A stretch of DNA of 64,000 bases from Scortum barcoo (Eukaryota > Chordata > Actinopteri > Centrarchiformes > Terapontidae). The stretch lies in assembly GCA_023238725.1 (NCBI GenBank), contig CM041540.1, forward strand, positions 188,501 to 252,500, written 5' to 3'. The notes beneath the pieces were generated by a model. The model saw only the letters and a program-made list of their open reading frames with translations, searched no databases and was not told the DNA's origin. Within the stretch, counting starts at the first letter, position 1; each line of letters starts with the position of its first letter. Below, in pieces: positions 12,480 to 22,893 of the stretch. The translations under genes were made by a program, and so were the position numbers.

Positions 12480-13250
12480 CATGTTTCCATCTGAACTCCC
12501 CGGCCCGGTCCGGCTCGGCTCACACTGACCCCATTACCGGACCACCATCCCGGCCTGCCGCGCCTCTGTCCGCCTCTCCGCGGACACACCGGCTGCGCTC
12601 ACCGTCCCGGGTTAAAGCTGCGGATCATCCTGCCCTAATTCCCCGGACCGTTACGGCCCGGCTCGGTCCGGTTCACAGACCGTGTGAATCCGGTTCCGGT
12701 CCTGATGAGCGGAACCGCCTCCCTCCGTGGGCAGCTGGAGCCTCGGCGCCGCTAAAAACGAGCGGCGGCGATGCGGATCAGACCCGCAGCATCCCGCCCC
12801 CCGTCCGCATTAAAACAGCAGCTCTGTCCCGGGCCATGCCCGGTCGGGCCGCTATTCCCGGTCCCACTCGTCCCGGTCTCTCGGACCTACCTGCCATCCT
12901 GGATGCGGTTCGGGCGCGTCACGCCTCTCCGCACCGCGCGGCGCGCTCCCTGCGCGGGGAGGAGGAGGCAGAGAGTCCCTGCAGAGTCTCAGCCGCCTGC
13001 GTCCGCAGCCTCCCGCACCTCCTCAGCTCAGCGCGGACACGAGAGGCGGATCCGGACCCGTCCGTGCTGGTTCGTCCGGCCGAGGGCAGGTCCGGGTCGG
13101 TACCACTCCAAGCCGGCTCCGCCTGCAGCCGAAGAGTCACTTGATCCGAATCTACAATTCAAACGACGTCTCACACAGAGGAGCCTCTCAGAACCGCTGG
13201 ACCAGGACCCGCACAGAATCCGGACCAGCTGAGGTCCAGATCAGACCCGG
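12480..13250 (-). promoter_or_regulatory. CpG island, probable kiaa1549 promoter/5' UTR region
   Basis: The stretch is far richer in G+C and CpG than its AT-rich surroundings (for example CGGCGCCGCTAAAAACGAGCGGCGGCGATGCGG near 12745). It sits 1.3-2.1 kb upstream of the first recognised kiaa1549 coding exon, where the promoter of a broadly expressed vertebrate gene would lie. Short open frames here are a by-product of high GC. I cannot place a transcription start or a non-coding first exon. Confidence 0.6.
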
Positions 13251-13330
13251 AGTCCAGCTGCGAATCTGCGAAGACCCGAGTTACACACGGAAGAGCCCCC
13301 CCTGACGTTAAAGCAGGACATACAGGAGAT

Positions 13331-13382
13331 GTGTGTGTGTGTGTGTGCGTATGTGTGTGTGTGTGTGTGTTTGTGTGTGTGC

Positions 13383-13439
<57 letters not shown>

Positions 13440-13475
13440 TGTGTGTGTGTGCGTATGTGTGTGTGAAGTGTATGT
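13331..13475. repeat. (TG)n microsatellite
   Basis: About 145 bases of GTGTGT interrupted by GCGTATG and TTTG. The apparent Cys/Val reading frames on the plus strand and His/Thr frames on the minus strand are artefacts. Confidence 0.97.
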
Positions 13476-13499
13476 ATGCGTGTATATGTGTGTATACAC

Positions 13500-15006
13500 A
13501 CCTGTACAGGTGAACACACTGAACAGTTCTCTGGTCTTCTTCTGTCTTTGAGCTTTTGAAGCTGCAACAATCGAAGCTCTTTTCCTGTGAAGGTCTTTAT
13601 AAATCAGAGAGCATGATGGGATGTTTCATGAGGAGCAGCTGTGAGGAAACATCTTACTTCATTTATCATTTACATTAAAGGAAACGAAACTGACCACCAA
13701 CAGTGAAGCATTTTAATTCAGTCACATCATCATTAATGATTTCATTAATAAACACAAATCCACGGTGTCCTGGAGGTGCAGCTGGCCTGTAGCGCCCCCT
13801 GCAGGTACAGAAACAACAAGGCAGCTTTGTTGTTTGAAGGCCTCAGTATGCTCCAAACCAACATCAGAAGGACAGACGACGTTCAGACATAGTTTCATCT
13901 TGACTCCATGAGACTCCTCACTGTCTCCGACCAATCAGCTCACTGTCTTTCATGACGTGTGTGATGTCACGAGGTGGGAGGAGCTACAGACGCATGTTGG
14001 TGAACATGAATGTAAACAAACATCAGGAAACATCAGAGAAGTGCGAACTTTTCCTCCACAGGTCACCATGGCAACAGGTGAGGAATGGTCTGCGCTCCCA
14101 CTGGTCAACGTCACCTGAACATGGAGCCAAAAACAAAACATGGTCATCTTTCTGTCAAAATGAAACTAAACACTTTGGTTTTCTGTGATTGTGAAGTTTA
14201 TTGTCATGTGACTGTGGAAATGTTTAATCCTTTCAAAATAAAATGACGAGTATTTCCCACGTGTTTACATGTTTATGTAGAAGGGCGCAGAGATAAGCTT
14301 CTTTCTGTACAAAGATCTCAAACTAGACCGAAACCAGAAACCAGAGTGAACAAATTAAACATCAAGTCTTACTCTGAAAATAACTATTACAATACACAGT
14401 AGCTGGAACACCTATAAAAAGATATATTTAAAAAAAGTATTTGTATTGTATGAAAGTAAAAACATAAAAATATGAGTTAATGTGTTTGACCTACATGAAG
14501 TCCAGTGAACAGAAACTGCTCTTATAAAAACTCCATCTTTGACCTGTAGAAAATAAAACATGTTGGACTTGTTGGCGGCCTACAGGAAGTCGCAGAGCTG
14601 CAGAGGTCTGAAGGAAAACCAGAACATGAAGGACCGGTGGAGGATTTGGCGGCACCTAGTGGTGAGGTCACAGACTGACACCAACTGAATACTCCTCCAT
14701 TTCCAAGCTTGCAGGAGAAACTGCAGTCGCTCCCACGTCAACGTGAAAAATCTAAAAGTCTTCCTAAAGTCAGTTTGTCCATCCTGGGCTCCTGTAGAAA
14801 CACGGCGGCTCATCATGGAGGACTCTGTGGAGGAGGACCTGCTCCCTCTGCAGATATTCACCACTGACTGAAAGCTCATGATTCTTAGTTTCAAGTGATT
14901 ATCATGAAAAAAATAGTTATATCATATTTCATGTCTGCCAACAGATGCCTTTAAATCTTACGCACTGCCCCTTTAAAGGCTCCAGAAGGAAGAAAATCTC
15001 CTTTCT
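13500..15006. other. Intergenic stretch with no recognised gene
   Basis: I find no exon with good splice borders and no recognisable protein motif here. The frames on either strand are short and look random. The composition is ordinary AT-rich sequence. Confidence 0.6.
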
Positions 15007-15014
15007 AACTACGT
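15007..15014. repeat. 8-bp target-site duplication, left copy (AACTACGT)
   Basis: AACTACGT directly precedes the terminal inverted repeat at 15015 and is repeated exactly at 16015-16022. Eight-base duplications are the hallmark of hAT transposition. Confidence 0.93.
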
Positions 15015-16014
15015 TAGGGCTGGGCGATATGGCTTAAAAATAAAATCTCCGATTTTTTCACATGAAACCCGATTTACGATTTTAACCGATTTTTTCCCCC
15101 TTTCCTGAGAGCAAACTACAATTCATAAAAATATTATTCAAAAAACGTTTTTATTGTATTTTATTTTGATTTGATTTCTCTTTCTGAGATTTTACCTTTA
15201 CATCAGAAAGGAAAGTGCTTAATACAAACCTTAAAACATGTAAACAAGATGGCAGGCCCTGCCTTTGTAAACAACAAGCTTTCAAAAGCTTAAAACAGAA
15301 TTCAAATCCAAATTCAGTTGGATCTTGATCTTTTCACGAGTGCAGTTGTACAGGTTGGGTAAGGCAACTTCGCCAAAATACTTGCGGCTTGGTGGCACAT
15401 ACCTGGGATCGAAAGTTTTCAGCATGTGAAGAAATCCCAGGCTTCTCTACAGTATAAATGGGCACCATGTCCTTAGCAATATACATCGTGACCGAATCAG
15501 TGAGAGCTTTCCACCGAGTTCCTTTCTTATCGTACAGGACACATTTAGAAAATGATTCTCCCAATGTAGGTTGTTTTTCAGCAGGCGTTTGTGGGCTACA
15601 GCGTTCCACTGCATCTCGTAGAGAGCGACATTCCTCCCACTCGGCTGCATGCCTCTGTTTGTGGTGATGAAGTAAGTTAGCGGTACTGCTACCTTTGGTT
15701 GCAGGGTTAGGGTTAGGGTAAAGTGTCTGTGTTTGTTCTGGATCTGATGCTGCAAAACCGAACCACCTCCAAACTACGGACGATACTGTGCCTTTTTTAG
15801 GGATGAGCTCTTCTCCACCTGCTGCCATGTTGATTTACTGCGTCTCTGTCAGATACAGGTGGGGGAGGGGCTAGCCCACAGTGAACTATGGGAGCCCAGG
15901 GGTGCGGTGGAAGTTTAATGAAAAAAAATTGATTTTCATGAAAAACAAATCGAAAAACAAATCTACAGAGTAAATTCGAATTAATCGATAAAATCGATTT
16001 ATCGCCCAGCCCTA
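15015..16014. mobile_element. hAT-superfamily non-autonomous transposon, 1000 bp
   Basis: The element begins TAGGGCTGGGCGATA and ends with the exact inverse complement of those 15 bases. It is exactly 1000 bases long and flanked by perfect AACTACGT duplications. The subterminal parts are rich in short AAATCGAT/CGATTT motifs. Inside, on the minus strand, is a remnant of a BED-finger transposase N-terminus; the catalytic hAT domain is missing. The perfect flanks suggest a fairly recent insertion. It lies just downstream of the ZAP-like gene and could fall in its 3' UTR. Confidence 0.95.
15334..15828 (-). pseudogene. BED-finger fragment of a hAT transposase (ZBED-like)
   Basis: An open frame of 164 codons begins MAAGGEELIPKKGTVSSVVW, then WFGF, and later ATKGSSTANLLHHHKQRHAAEW. 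This is the second half of a BED zinc finger, with the conserved ST.NL..H....H pattern. The expected first Cys-x2-Cys pair is absent: the frame reads TLYPNPNPATKG, encoded by two copies of CCCTAA. Downstream residues (ESFSKCVLYDKKGTRWKALT) resemble the start of the ZBED transposase body, then the frame ends. It has no RNase-H-like catalytic core, so no transposase activity is expected. Confidence 0.8.
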
Positions 16015-16022
16015 AACTACGT
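16015..16022. repeat. 8-bp target-site duplication, right copy (AACTACGT)
   Basis: Exact copy of the bases at 15007-15014, immediately after the right terminal inverted repeat. Confidence 0.93.
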
Positions 16023-16401
16023 TAATAATTAAAACAACGTGCTACTCAGCAGTGTTTACGAGGACAGTTAGCATGTCAATATGCTAGCATGTACTAGCAG
16101 GTTGGCATGTTATATTGCATGAAATCGTTAAAGCTAGCCAATATTAGCTAACACAACATGCTCATGTTAACATAATGAGATTTGGGTCATAGGTTAAAGG
16201 ATTAAAACTCGTGATCAGCAAACTTATCAGGACACATCCTCTGAGGAACATCTAAACCAAGTTTCCTGACAAGTGTCAGAGCAACCGATTGAAACACGAC
16301 AGTTTAGTATTAAAAATAACTCCAGATGTGTTAAACCAGGATAAGGCACTCAGTCAGGTCCAGTATTTACAGACAGGAGCACATCAGTTCGGTCGGTTCC
16401 T

Positions 16402-19400
16402 CTACTGAGCGGCGTGTCTCTGCACCTCATCCACGGACACGAAGCGTGGACGACGACGAACTCTCCTCTTGGTGTTGTGTTTGATGTTCCTCTGGTACAT
16501 GTCTGCCATGAAGAAGATTACAAAGTAAAAGTGATGTAAAAAATAATTGTAACTGTGTCACAGGGATAACACAGCAAAACAAAAGAAGATCAGTTTAAAT
16601 TAAGAATATTTTAAAAAGCTTCCATTATTTCTGTTCTCAGTTCAAAACACAAATCTTACAACTTGACCTGGAACTTGTTAACCTTGAGCTGGGACTGAAA
16701 CTCACCTGTCTTGACTTCAGACTTAGGAACTTGTTGTTCCTGACGTGGAACTTGATTCTGGATTTAGACTTAAATGTGACTTGTGAAACTGACAGGAAGT
16801 CATACCTTTGAAGCTGATGATGTACTGTCTTTGGCCTTTCACCACTTTGACTTCCATCATTCTGTTGGATAGAAACATCTCCTCCAGAGTCCGCGATGTC
16901 ACTGATGTGGTTCGCTGCTTTTCATCCTGTAGGAAGCAGCAGAGCGTGGTTAGTACGCTAACATGCTAATATGATCTCAGTCTGCAATGATGTGGCGTCC
17001 TGCAGGTCAAAAGACACCTAAACCTTAAAACTGACCTCTGTAACTAGTCCCCCACTGAGTCCTGACTTCCTAAACCTTCAAACTTTAATCCTTAAATTCT
17101 CCCGGCGGCCCGACTCACCGGCTGTCCGTACTCCACCCAGTTCCCCTGGTCCCCTTTGTAGTACCACAGCCACTGAGTCGTCAGGGTGTAGTGAGGTGGC
17201 TTAATTACAGAGGAAACCGTGGAGAGACGGCGAATGTGCCGCGACCCAAGAGTCATAGTCTGATAGTCGACGGGCTGATCGCCGTAGCTGGAAACAGAAA
17301 AGATTCAGTTTCAACTCATCAACAACCTGAACAAAGGTGCGATGTGACCTCTGACCTCTGCGTCTTCGATGGGTCACAGAAATCTCGCTCAACGTCCTCC
17401 ATGTGAGGCAGGTCCGTCCAGGTGACGCCGTCAAACACCTCCCACTTGTAGGGCAGGTGGAAGTGCACGCAGTGGCAGCCGTCTAAACAAACATACTCAT
17501 TTCATTCATCCGGATCTCAAAAACTTCTACAGATCATTTGTTGGCGAGTACATGAAGCAAAAATCTGATGTTTTACACGAAAAAGGTGATGACATAACAG
17601 CTATAAATGATGAGGATGTTAATATTTCACCAGTTAATGATGAAGACATGCAGGTGAACTCACCCTGAAACTTGCAGCTGTTTCTGATGAAGTGCAGACA
17701 GATGTTCCTGCCGTCGCTCTGGTCGGCACGCTCACATGAAGAATCAGGAGTTTTTCTCTGAAAACACACAATGCCTCATCAACACAAGCTAACTTTGCTT
17801 ATAGCTCTCAGGTGAGCTCTCAGGTGAAATACCACGTGGCCAGGTGAGCCCCGGTCACCTGTGGAGGCGGCGGCAGTGAGGTGGTAGATGTTCCTGTAGA
17901 TGAAGGGCAGCCTCTGGATGATGTCACCACTTAGGCCTCTCTCCTCCAACATGCGGCGGCCATTTTGGTCGATGGCGTGCTGTCGTTTACACTTCGGTCC
18001 GAACATGCAGGCGCCCTGAACAAAGTGCTGACACAGGTGAACTTTGGTGCACTTCTCCTGGAAGGTGCAGGAGCCGTGAGGACCGGAGCCTTTGTTATAG
18101 TGCAAACACACCTAGAGGAGAAGAAACTGAGATCGAACATCTGAGAACGAAATCTGATGATTGTTAGTGACACATGGATGTTTTCAGCAAAGAGTTTTCA
18201 CATGAGACAAACCTCGTTATGATTAAGATCTCGTAACTTTGAGATCATAAACCTGATCTCATTATTATACGAATAATACGAACAGAATAAATGTATATAT
18301 GTACATTCATCTCACATCTATTGTCTCCTGTAATTTGTTGATAAAGTGAGATAAAGACCTCTCATTTGTTTTAAATGAATGAAATACTGTCTCTCATGAT
18401 AAAGATCTCACAGTGTTTCTCACAATCATAAAATACAGATCTGTAAAAATACATAATTCACTGTTATTATTTTCTCTGAATTCAAAGATCTCAGAGACAT
18501 CCGGTACTTATGAGATTTGAGATATGAGGTTTTTGTAATTACAAGAATTATGAGCTCATAAAACGATAATCTTGTATTTCTAACATAATCATGAGAAACA
18601 GATCTCATAATTACTGATTTCTCAGTTAGGAGACGAAGTCATTACGTGAAAACGAGGTGAAGTAAAGCGTTTTACTTTACCTCTCAGTCAACTGGACACT
18701 TTTTTTATTTGATTTGATTTTGTTCTTTTTTCTTTTTTTACTTTAACTTGTTGTTTAAACTCCTCAGGCGTCTCTTCACCGAGTCTTCTTCACTGTTACT
18801 GTGTTAACTCATGACTGACATCTGAAGGCAAAACTGTGAGATCCTCTTCAGTCCACAGAAGCCAGGACAGAAGCTAATGAGGTCGAGTCCACGAGAGAGG
18901 ACAGAAAACAGAGGAACAAACAGGAAACGAGCTTCGAGAGGAAGAAGAATCAGTCAAAGAAAGTGACTCCGTTTCTTCAGACGACGACACAACTGATAAC
19001 AGACGAGATCAATTCACTTCCAATAATCAGATATTGGCTGATTTTTGTTTTTTCTGTATCAACAAAAACACATTAGAGACACAAATCAGGCATCAGGCTG
19101 CACGTTCATGTGAGGAGGAGGAGCCACCTGAACAGCCAGGTGAGAGTCACAGGTGAGAGTCACCTGTGTGTCTGGTGTGTGTATGACAGGTGTGTGTCAG
19201 GGTGTGTGTCAGGTGGTGTCACAGGTGTGTCAGGTGTGTGTCAGGTGTGTGTCATGACAGGTGTGTGTCTGGTGTGTGTCTGGTGTGTGTCAGGTGTATG
19301 TCAGGTGTGTGTCAGGTGTACAGTGTGTCAGGTGTGTCAGGTGTGTCAGGTCTGTGTCAGGTGTATGTGTCAGGTGTGTGTCAGGTGTGTGTCTGGTGTG

Positions 19401-21000
19401 TGTCTGGTGTGTGTCAGGTGTGTGTGTGTGACAGGTGTGTGTCAGGTGTATGACAGGTGTGTGTCAGGTGTGTGTCAGGTGTGTGTCAGGTGTGTGTCAG
19501 GTGTGTGTCAGGTGTGTGTCAGGTGTGTGTCACAGGTGTGTCAGGTGTATGACAGGTATGTGTCAGGTGTATGACAGGTGTGTGTCTGGTGTGTGTCAGG
19601 TGTGTGTCAGGTGACAGGTGTGTCAGGTGTGTGTCACAGGTGTGTGTCAGGTGTGTGTCAGTCAGGTGTATGACAGGTGTGTGTCAGGTGTATGACAGGT
19701 GTGTGTCAGGTGTATGACAGGTGTATGACAGGTGTGTGCGTTACCTCTGGCAGCAGTGCGGGGTCGTTCTGCAGCAGAAGCAGGAACAGGTCGTCCTCAT
19801 TCAGCTCATGCAGCGTACACTCTCTCAGTAATCGATAGTTGTGATCAGAATGAATGTTGTGGGAAAATTTACACAACTTCCTGTGAAAGATGAGGTTTCT
19901 TCATTTAATCATCTGAACTGATTAATCAATCATAATTAATCAATACTAGAGTGGAGGGTTAGAATAGTTCACCTGCAGTTAAAAACAGATGGAGTCACTT
20001 TTAGAGTTGATTGACAATAATCAACTCTAAAAAAGTAAAAAACTTTTAATGATCTGATTAGGATGAATCCCCTGACTGATATCAATCTAATCGATCAGCC
20101 CCACATCACCTGTTAAAACCTTTCAGCTGCCGGGGTAAAGATGTGATGACGTCATCAGTGTTGGTTAGTTTAGTTTGGAGGAAACGGGAAACAGGAAGAC
20201 GCTCAGCTGTCCACAAACTTTTGGCCACATTCACTGATGAGCTAAACATCCTGACCAAGACAGCTAAATACCTCATAGTCTGATAAATCATCGATAATCA
20301 ATACACTCATTGGTAACAAACACATACAAAGATCACAGAAGTGTAACCTGATGATGTGATTGATGATTACTTATCGATTATCAGTTTAAAGAGCTGATAA
20401 GTTTCGATTATCTGGAAATCAAAAGTCCTCCTCAGACTCGATCAGCTGATCAATGACGTCACTGAAAGGCGTGTGTCGTGACGTCACCCCACGCTCCGAG
20501 TTTAGCATTTGAAACTGTATCGATGATCGATCAGATTCGATCATTAAAGAGAATCTTTGACTTTCTGTTTCCTTCACTTTCGTTTCGCCTCCTCACAGCA
20601 GCAGGAAGCGTGTATCAGTCCGCGGAGGGACAGAAAGTAGTCCCTCCTCCACACAACAATAACAGAGGGGCGGGGCTCACCTGCCTTTACCGAACCTGCA
20701 GTTTCCGTAGATGAAGAACTTGCACAGGTGCAGCTGCTGACAGTCCCCCCCCTCCGCCTCCCCCCGGCCGTACCTGCCGCACAGTCTCAGGGACGTCTTG
20801 GCCACCACCGTGCAGTCCTGCGGCCCCCCCGGGCCGCGGACCAGCAGGAAGCGGGGGCAGCGCTGCACGATGAAGCGGAACTGGTCCTCGGTGATGGAGC
20901 AGCGCTGCCGCAGCTTCAGGTGCAGCTGCTGCAGCGGCAGCGCGCCTCCGTCCCCGCACAGGAAGCTGGTGGCCTGCAGCACCTCCCGGCTGAACGACAT
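16402..21000 (-). CDS. zc3hav1: ZAP/PARP12-like CCCH zinc-finger and WWE protein without PARP domain
   Basis: Eight exons join in frame to 448 codons: 21000-20681, 19880-19745, 18111-17833, 17757-17664, 17482-17356, 17287-17119, 16926-16806, 16502-16402 (TAG). The N-terminus is the winged-helix-like lead of ZAP/PARP12, followed by CCCH fingers: CKFFIYGNCRFGKGRKLCKFSH, split over exons 1-2, then CLHYNKGSGPHGSC, CTKVHLCQHF and CMFGPKCKRQH in exon 3, and CLHFIRNSCKFQ...CHCVHFH across exons 4-5. Two WWE modules follow (YKWEVFDGVTWTDL; QWLWYYKGDQGNWVEYG). The protein ends RRPRFVSVDEVQ, just where PARP12 would enter its catalytic domain. ZAP binds CpG-rich viral RNA and recruits decay factors; I infer a similar cytoplasmic RNA-binding role. 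The exon 3 donor (GTATTT at 17832) is the least certain border. PARP12-like naming is equally defensible. Confidence 0.82.
19140..19740. repeat. TGTGTGTCAGG-type minisatellite in ZAP-like intron 2
   Basis: About 600 bases of units such as CAGGTGTGTGT, CAGGTGTATGA and CTGGTGTGTGT. The array stops about five bases from the splice donor of exon 2 (exon end 19745). The plus-strand Cys/Val-rich frames over it are artefacts. Confidence 0.95.
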
Positions 21001-22439
21001 GGTCCAGACCCGGGGCTGGACTCTGATCCGGGTCTGAGCTGGGCCCTGGGCCGGGTCTGCGTCTGAGCCTTGTCCTGGTCTTTGTCGGTCTGATCCCGGT
21101 CTGAGGGGGCCGGCAGGTACGTCCCGACGTCACCTCCGCTGCCTGACTGTCAGAATAAAAGCACAGTGTTTTGTGTTGTCTGACGGACCTCCTGATTGGT
21201 GGATGGAAAGTAACGAAGTACATTTACTCGAGTACTGTACTGAAGTATAACTTCACCTCTTCACCACCTGATAAATCTGATAAATGTACAAATAATCTAT
21301 TTGAAATTATCTTTAAAATAATACAAAATAAATGTGTAAATTAATTTCCTGAAAAAATTTCAAATATTTCAAATCAGCTGTAACATTAAAATAGTTATTA
21401 AAGCTTAGTGTTTAGTTAATTTTGATTTATTTACAGTCGCCTCCATCATTAGTGTTTGTGTGTTTGTTTGTTTTTTTTTTCAGAAAACTATCGAAAAGGA
21501 AAAAATAAATAAAAACAGGATCAGACTCATTTAACAGGTTTTAATTTATCTTTAATCACTTTTTACAGTTGAATATTTATTCATCCTCTGATTTTCTTTT
21601 AGTTTAGTCAGAGAACAATAAATGACCTAAACTGATGATTAGATAATCATTATTATAATATTTCACATAGTTCGCACACATTTGATAAGTTTTATTGTCA
21701 AACTTAATCTTTCATTAGCAGACTGAACAGACACCTGCAGGTTTCATGTTCACAGCAATCATACAAAGCAGTCACAGGCTTCATCCAACAAAACTCAACA
21801 TTTTTATAGAAAAAAAAACAAAAAAAAACACACACAAGTGAAAAGGACTAAAAGCTCCTGATACCGTAAAAAAGAACAAACTTTCAAACTAAGATAAATA
21901 TAAAATGTTTGTTGAGCAGCAGGATGCAAATATAAACTGCATGTGAGAAGGTTGCTCATCGCCCTCTCCTCGAATCATAAACAGTGCAGAGGTTTGAGTC
22001 TGCATCCTCAGGTATTTGATAACTTGTTAGTTGTGCTTTGGTTTGTTGTTTTGGGACAGGTCAGTCATTGAAGGAGGGAGAAGAGACGGCAGCTTTCATT
22101 TCTGGGCTGGAGGATGAAGCTTCTGTGATCCAGCTGGTTCTGGATGCTGCGACACTATTGGTCCTGTTGCCGCCCCCGAGGAGGAGGAGGAGGAGGAGGA
22201 GCTGATGGGTGGGAGTTCTTCAAAGGGTTTAGAGTTTCTTGGGGATGGTGATGGTCTTGCAGCATGATGGGGGTACAACATGTCGAGAACCAGAAGCTGT
22301 TCGTATTACAGGATTTGTTTGTGCTGTGTGAGTTTGAAAGAATCCAAAATAAACAACATATTTTGGTGCCATCTTGACTTTGGGCTTGGTGAACTCTGTA
22401 GGGAAACTTTGAAAGGTGAAGCTGAGCCCAAACTGTTGT
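21001..22439. other. Upstream/intergenic region of the ZAP-like gene
   Basis: The first 120 bases upstream of the ATG are GC-rich and are the likely 5' UTR and promoter of the minus-strand ZAP-like gene. Beyond 21200 the sequence is AT-rich with poly-T/A runs and one (GAG)n tract at 22182-22201. I recognise no coding exon. Confidence 0.5.
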
Positions 22440-22893
22440 TGGACACGACGGCTACACGTCCTCCATCCGCCGCAGACTCACAGATGAGTCGGCCGACCAA
22501 ACGTTGAATCCAAACGCAGGATAAAGAGTTTCAATGAATGTGGTGTTGAAGGTGTGGAGGTGGATCAGAGAGTCATTGGAGACTCTGTAGTAGGACAGAG
22601 TCCCTGCAGGACAGTTCACATACACTCCCACTCTGTTTGAGTAAAAAGAGAAAATGACGTCACTCTCTCCTTTTCAGACGTCTGTATGTGACTCCAATAA
22701 AAACCTCCCCCTTCCTGTCCACCTCCCAGTAATAGCAACCAAGGAGACTCTCTGCCCAGCACCTGTTTCCAGTGGTCAAATCTCTCTGGATGGCCAGGAT
22801 ACGACTGCTTCTCGATCTCCATGGTTGCCTGTCTGTTGCTGTCAGAAAATCTGACAAATCTGTTTGCTGTGTTTGGATCCAGAGTCAGTTCAC
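22440..22893 (-). pseudogene. PRY-SPRY (B30.2) remnant of a fish NLR gene
   Basis: Minus-strand frames read ELTLDPNTANRFVRFSDSN, YPGHPERFDHWKQVLGRES, then after a frameshift CYYWEVDRKGEVFIGVTYRR, and after another NRVGVYVNCPAGTLSYYRVS and LYPAFGFNVWSADSSVSL. These are the PRY start, the WEV motif and the last strands of a B30.2 domain as found at the C-terminus of fish NLRC3-like and TRIM proteins. The central part (about 40 residues with the usual W.C motif) is deleted and the frame breaks at least twice, so it is not functional. It lies in the order expected for the same gene as the NACHT remnant at 24-26 kb. Confidence 0.85.

Noticed and set aside
12771..13232. Arg/Pro-rich frames over the CpG island
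   Set aside because: High-GC sequence gives long chance frames. No motif is recognised and no splice structure ties them to a gene.
19110..19574. Cys/Val-rich plus-strand frame of 154 codons
   Set aside because: Translation of the CAGGTGTGTGT array in an intron of the ZAP-like gene.
20687..21223. 178-codon minus-strand frame overlapping exon 1 of the ZAP-like gene
   Set aside because: It is a shifted frame in GC-rich sequence. The other frame carries the conserved ZAP/PARP12 N-terminus and zinc-finger start.
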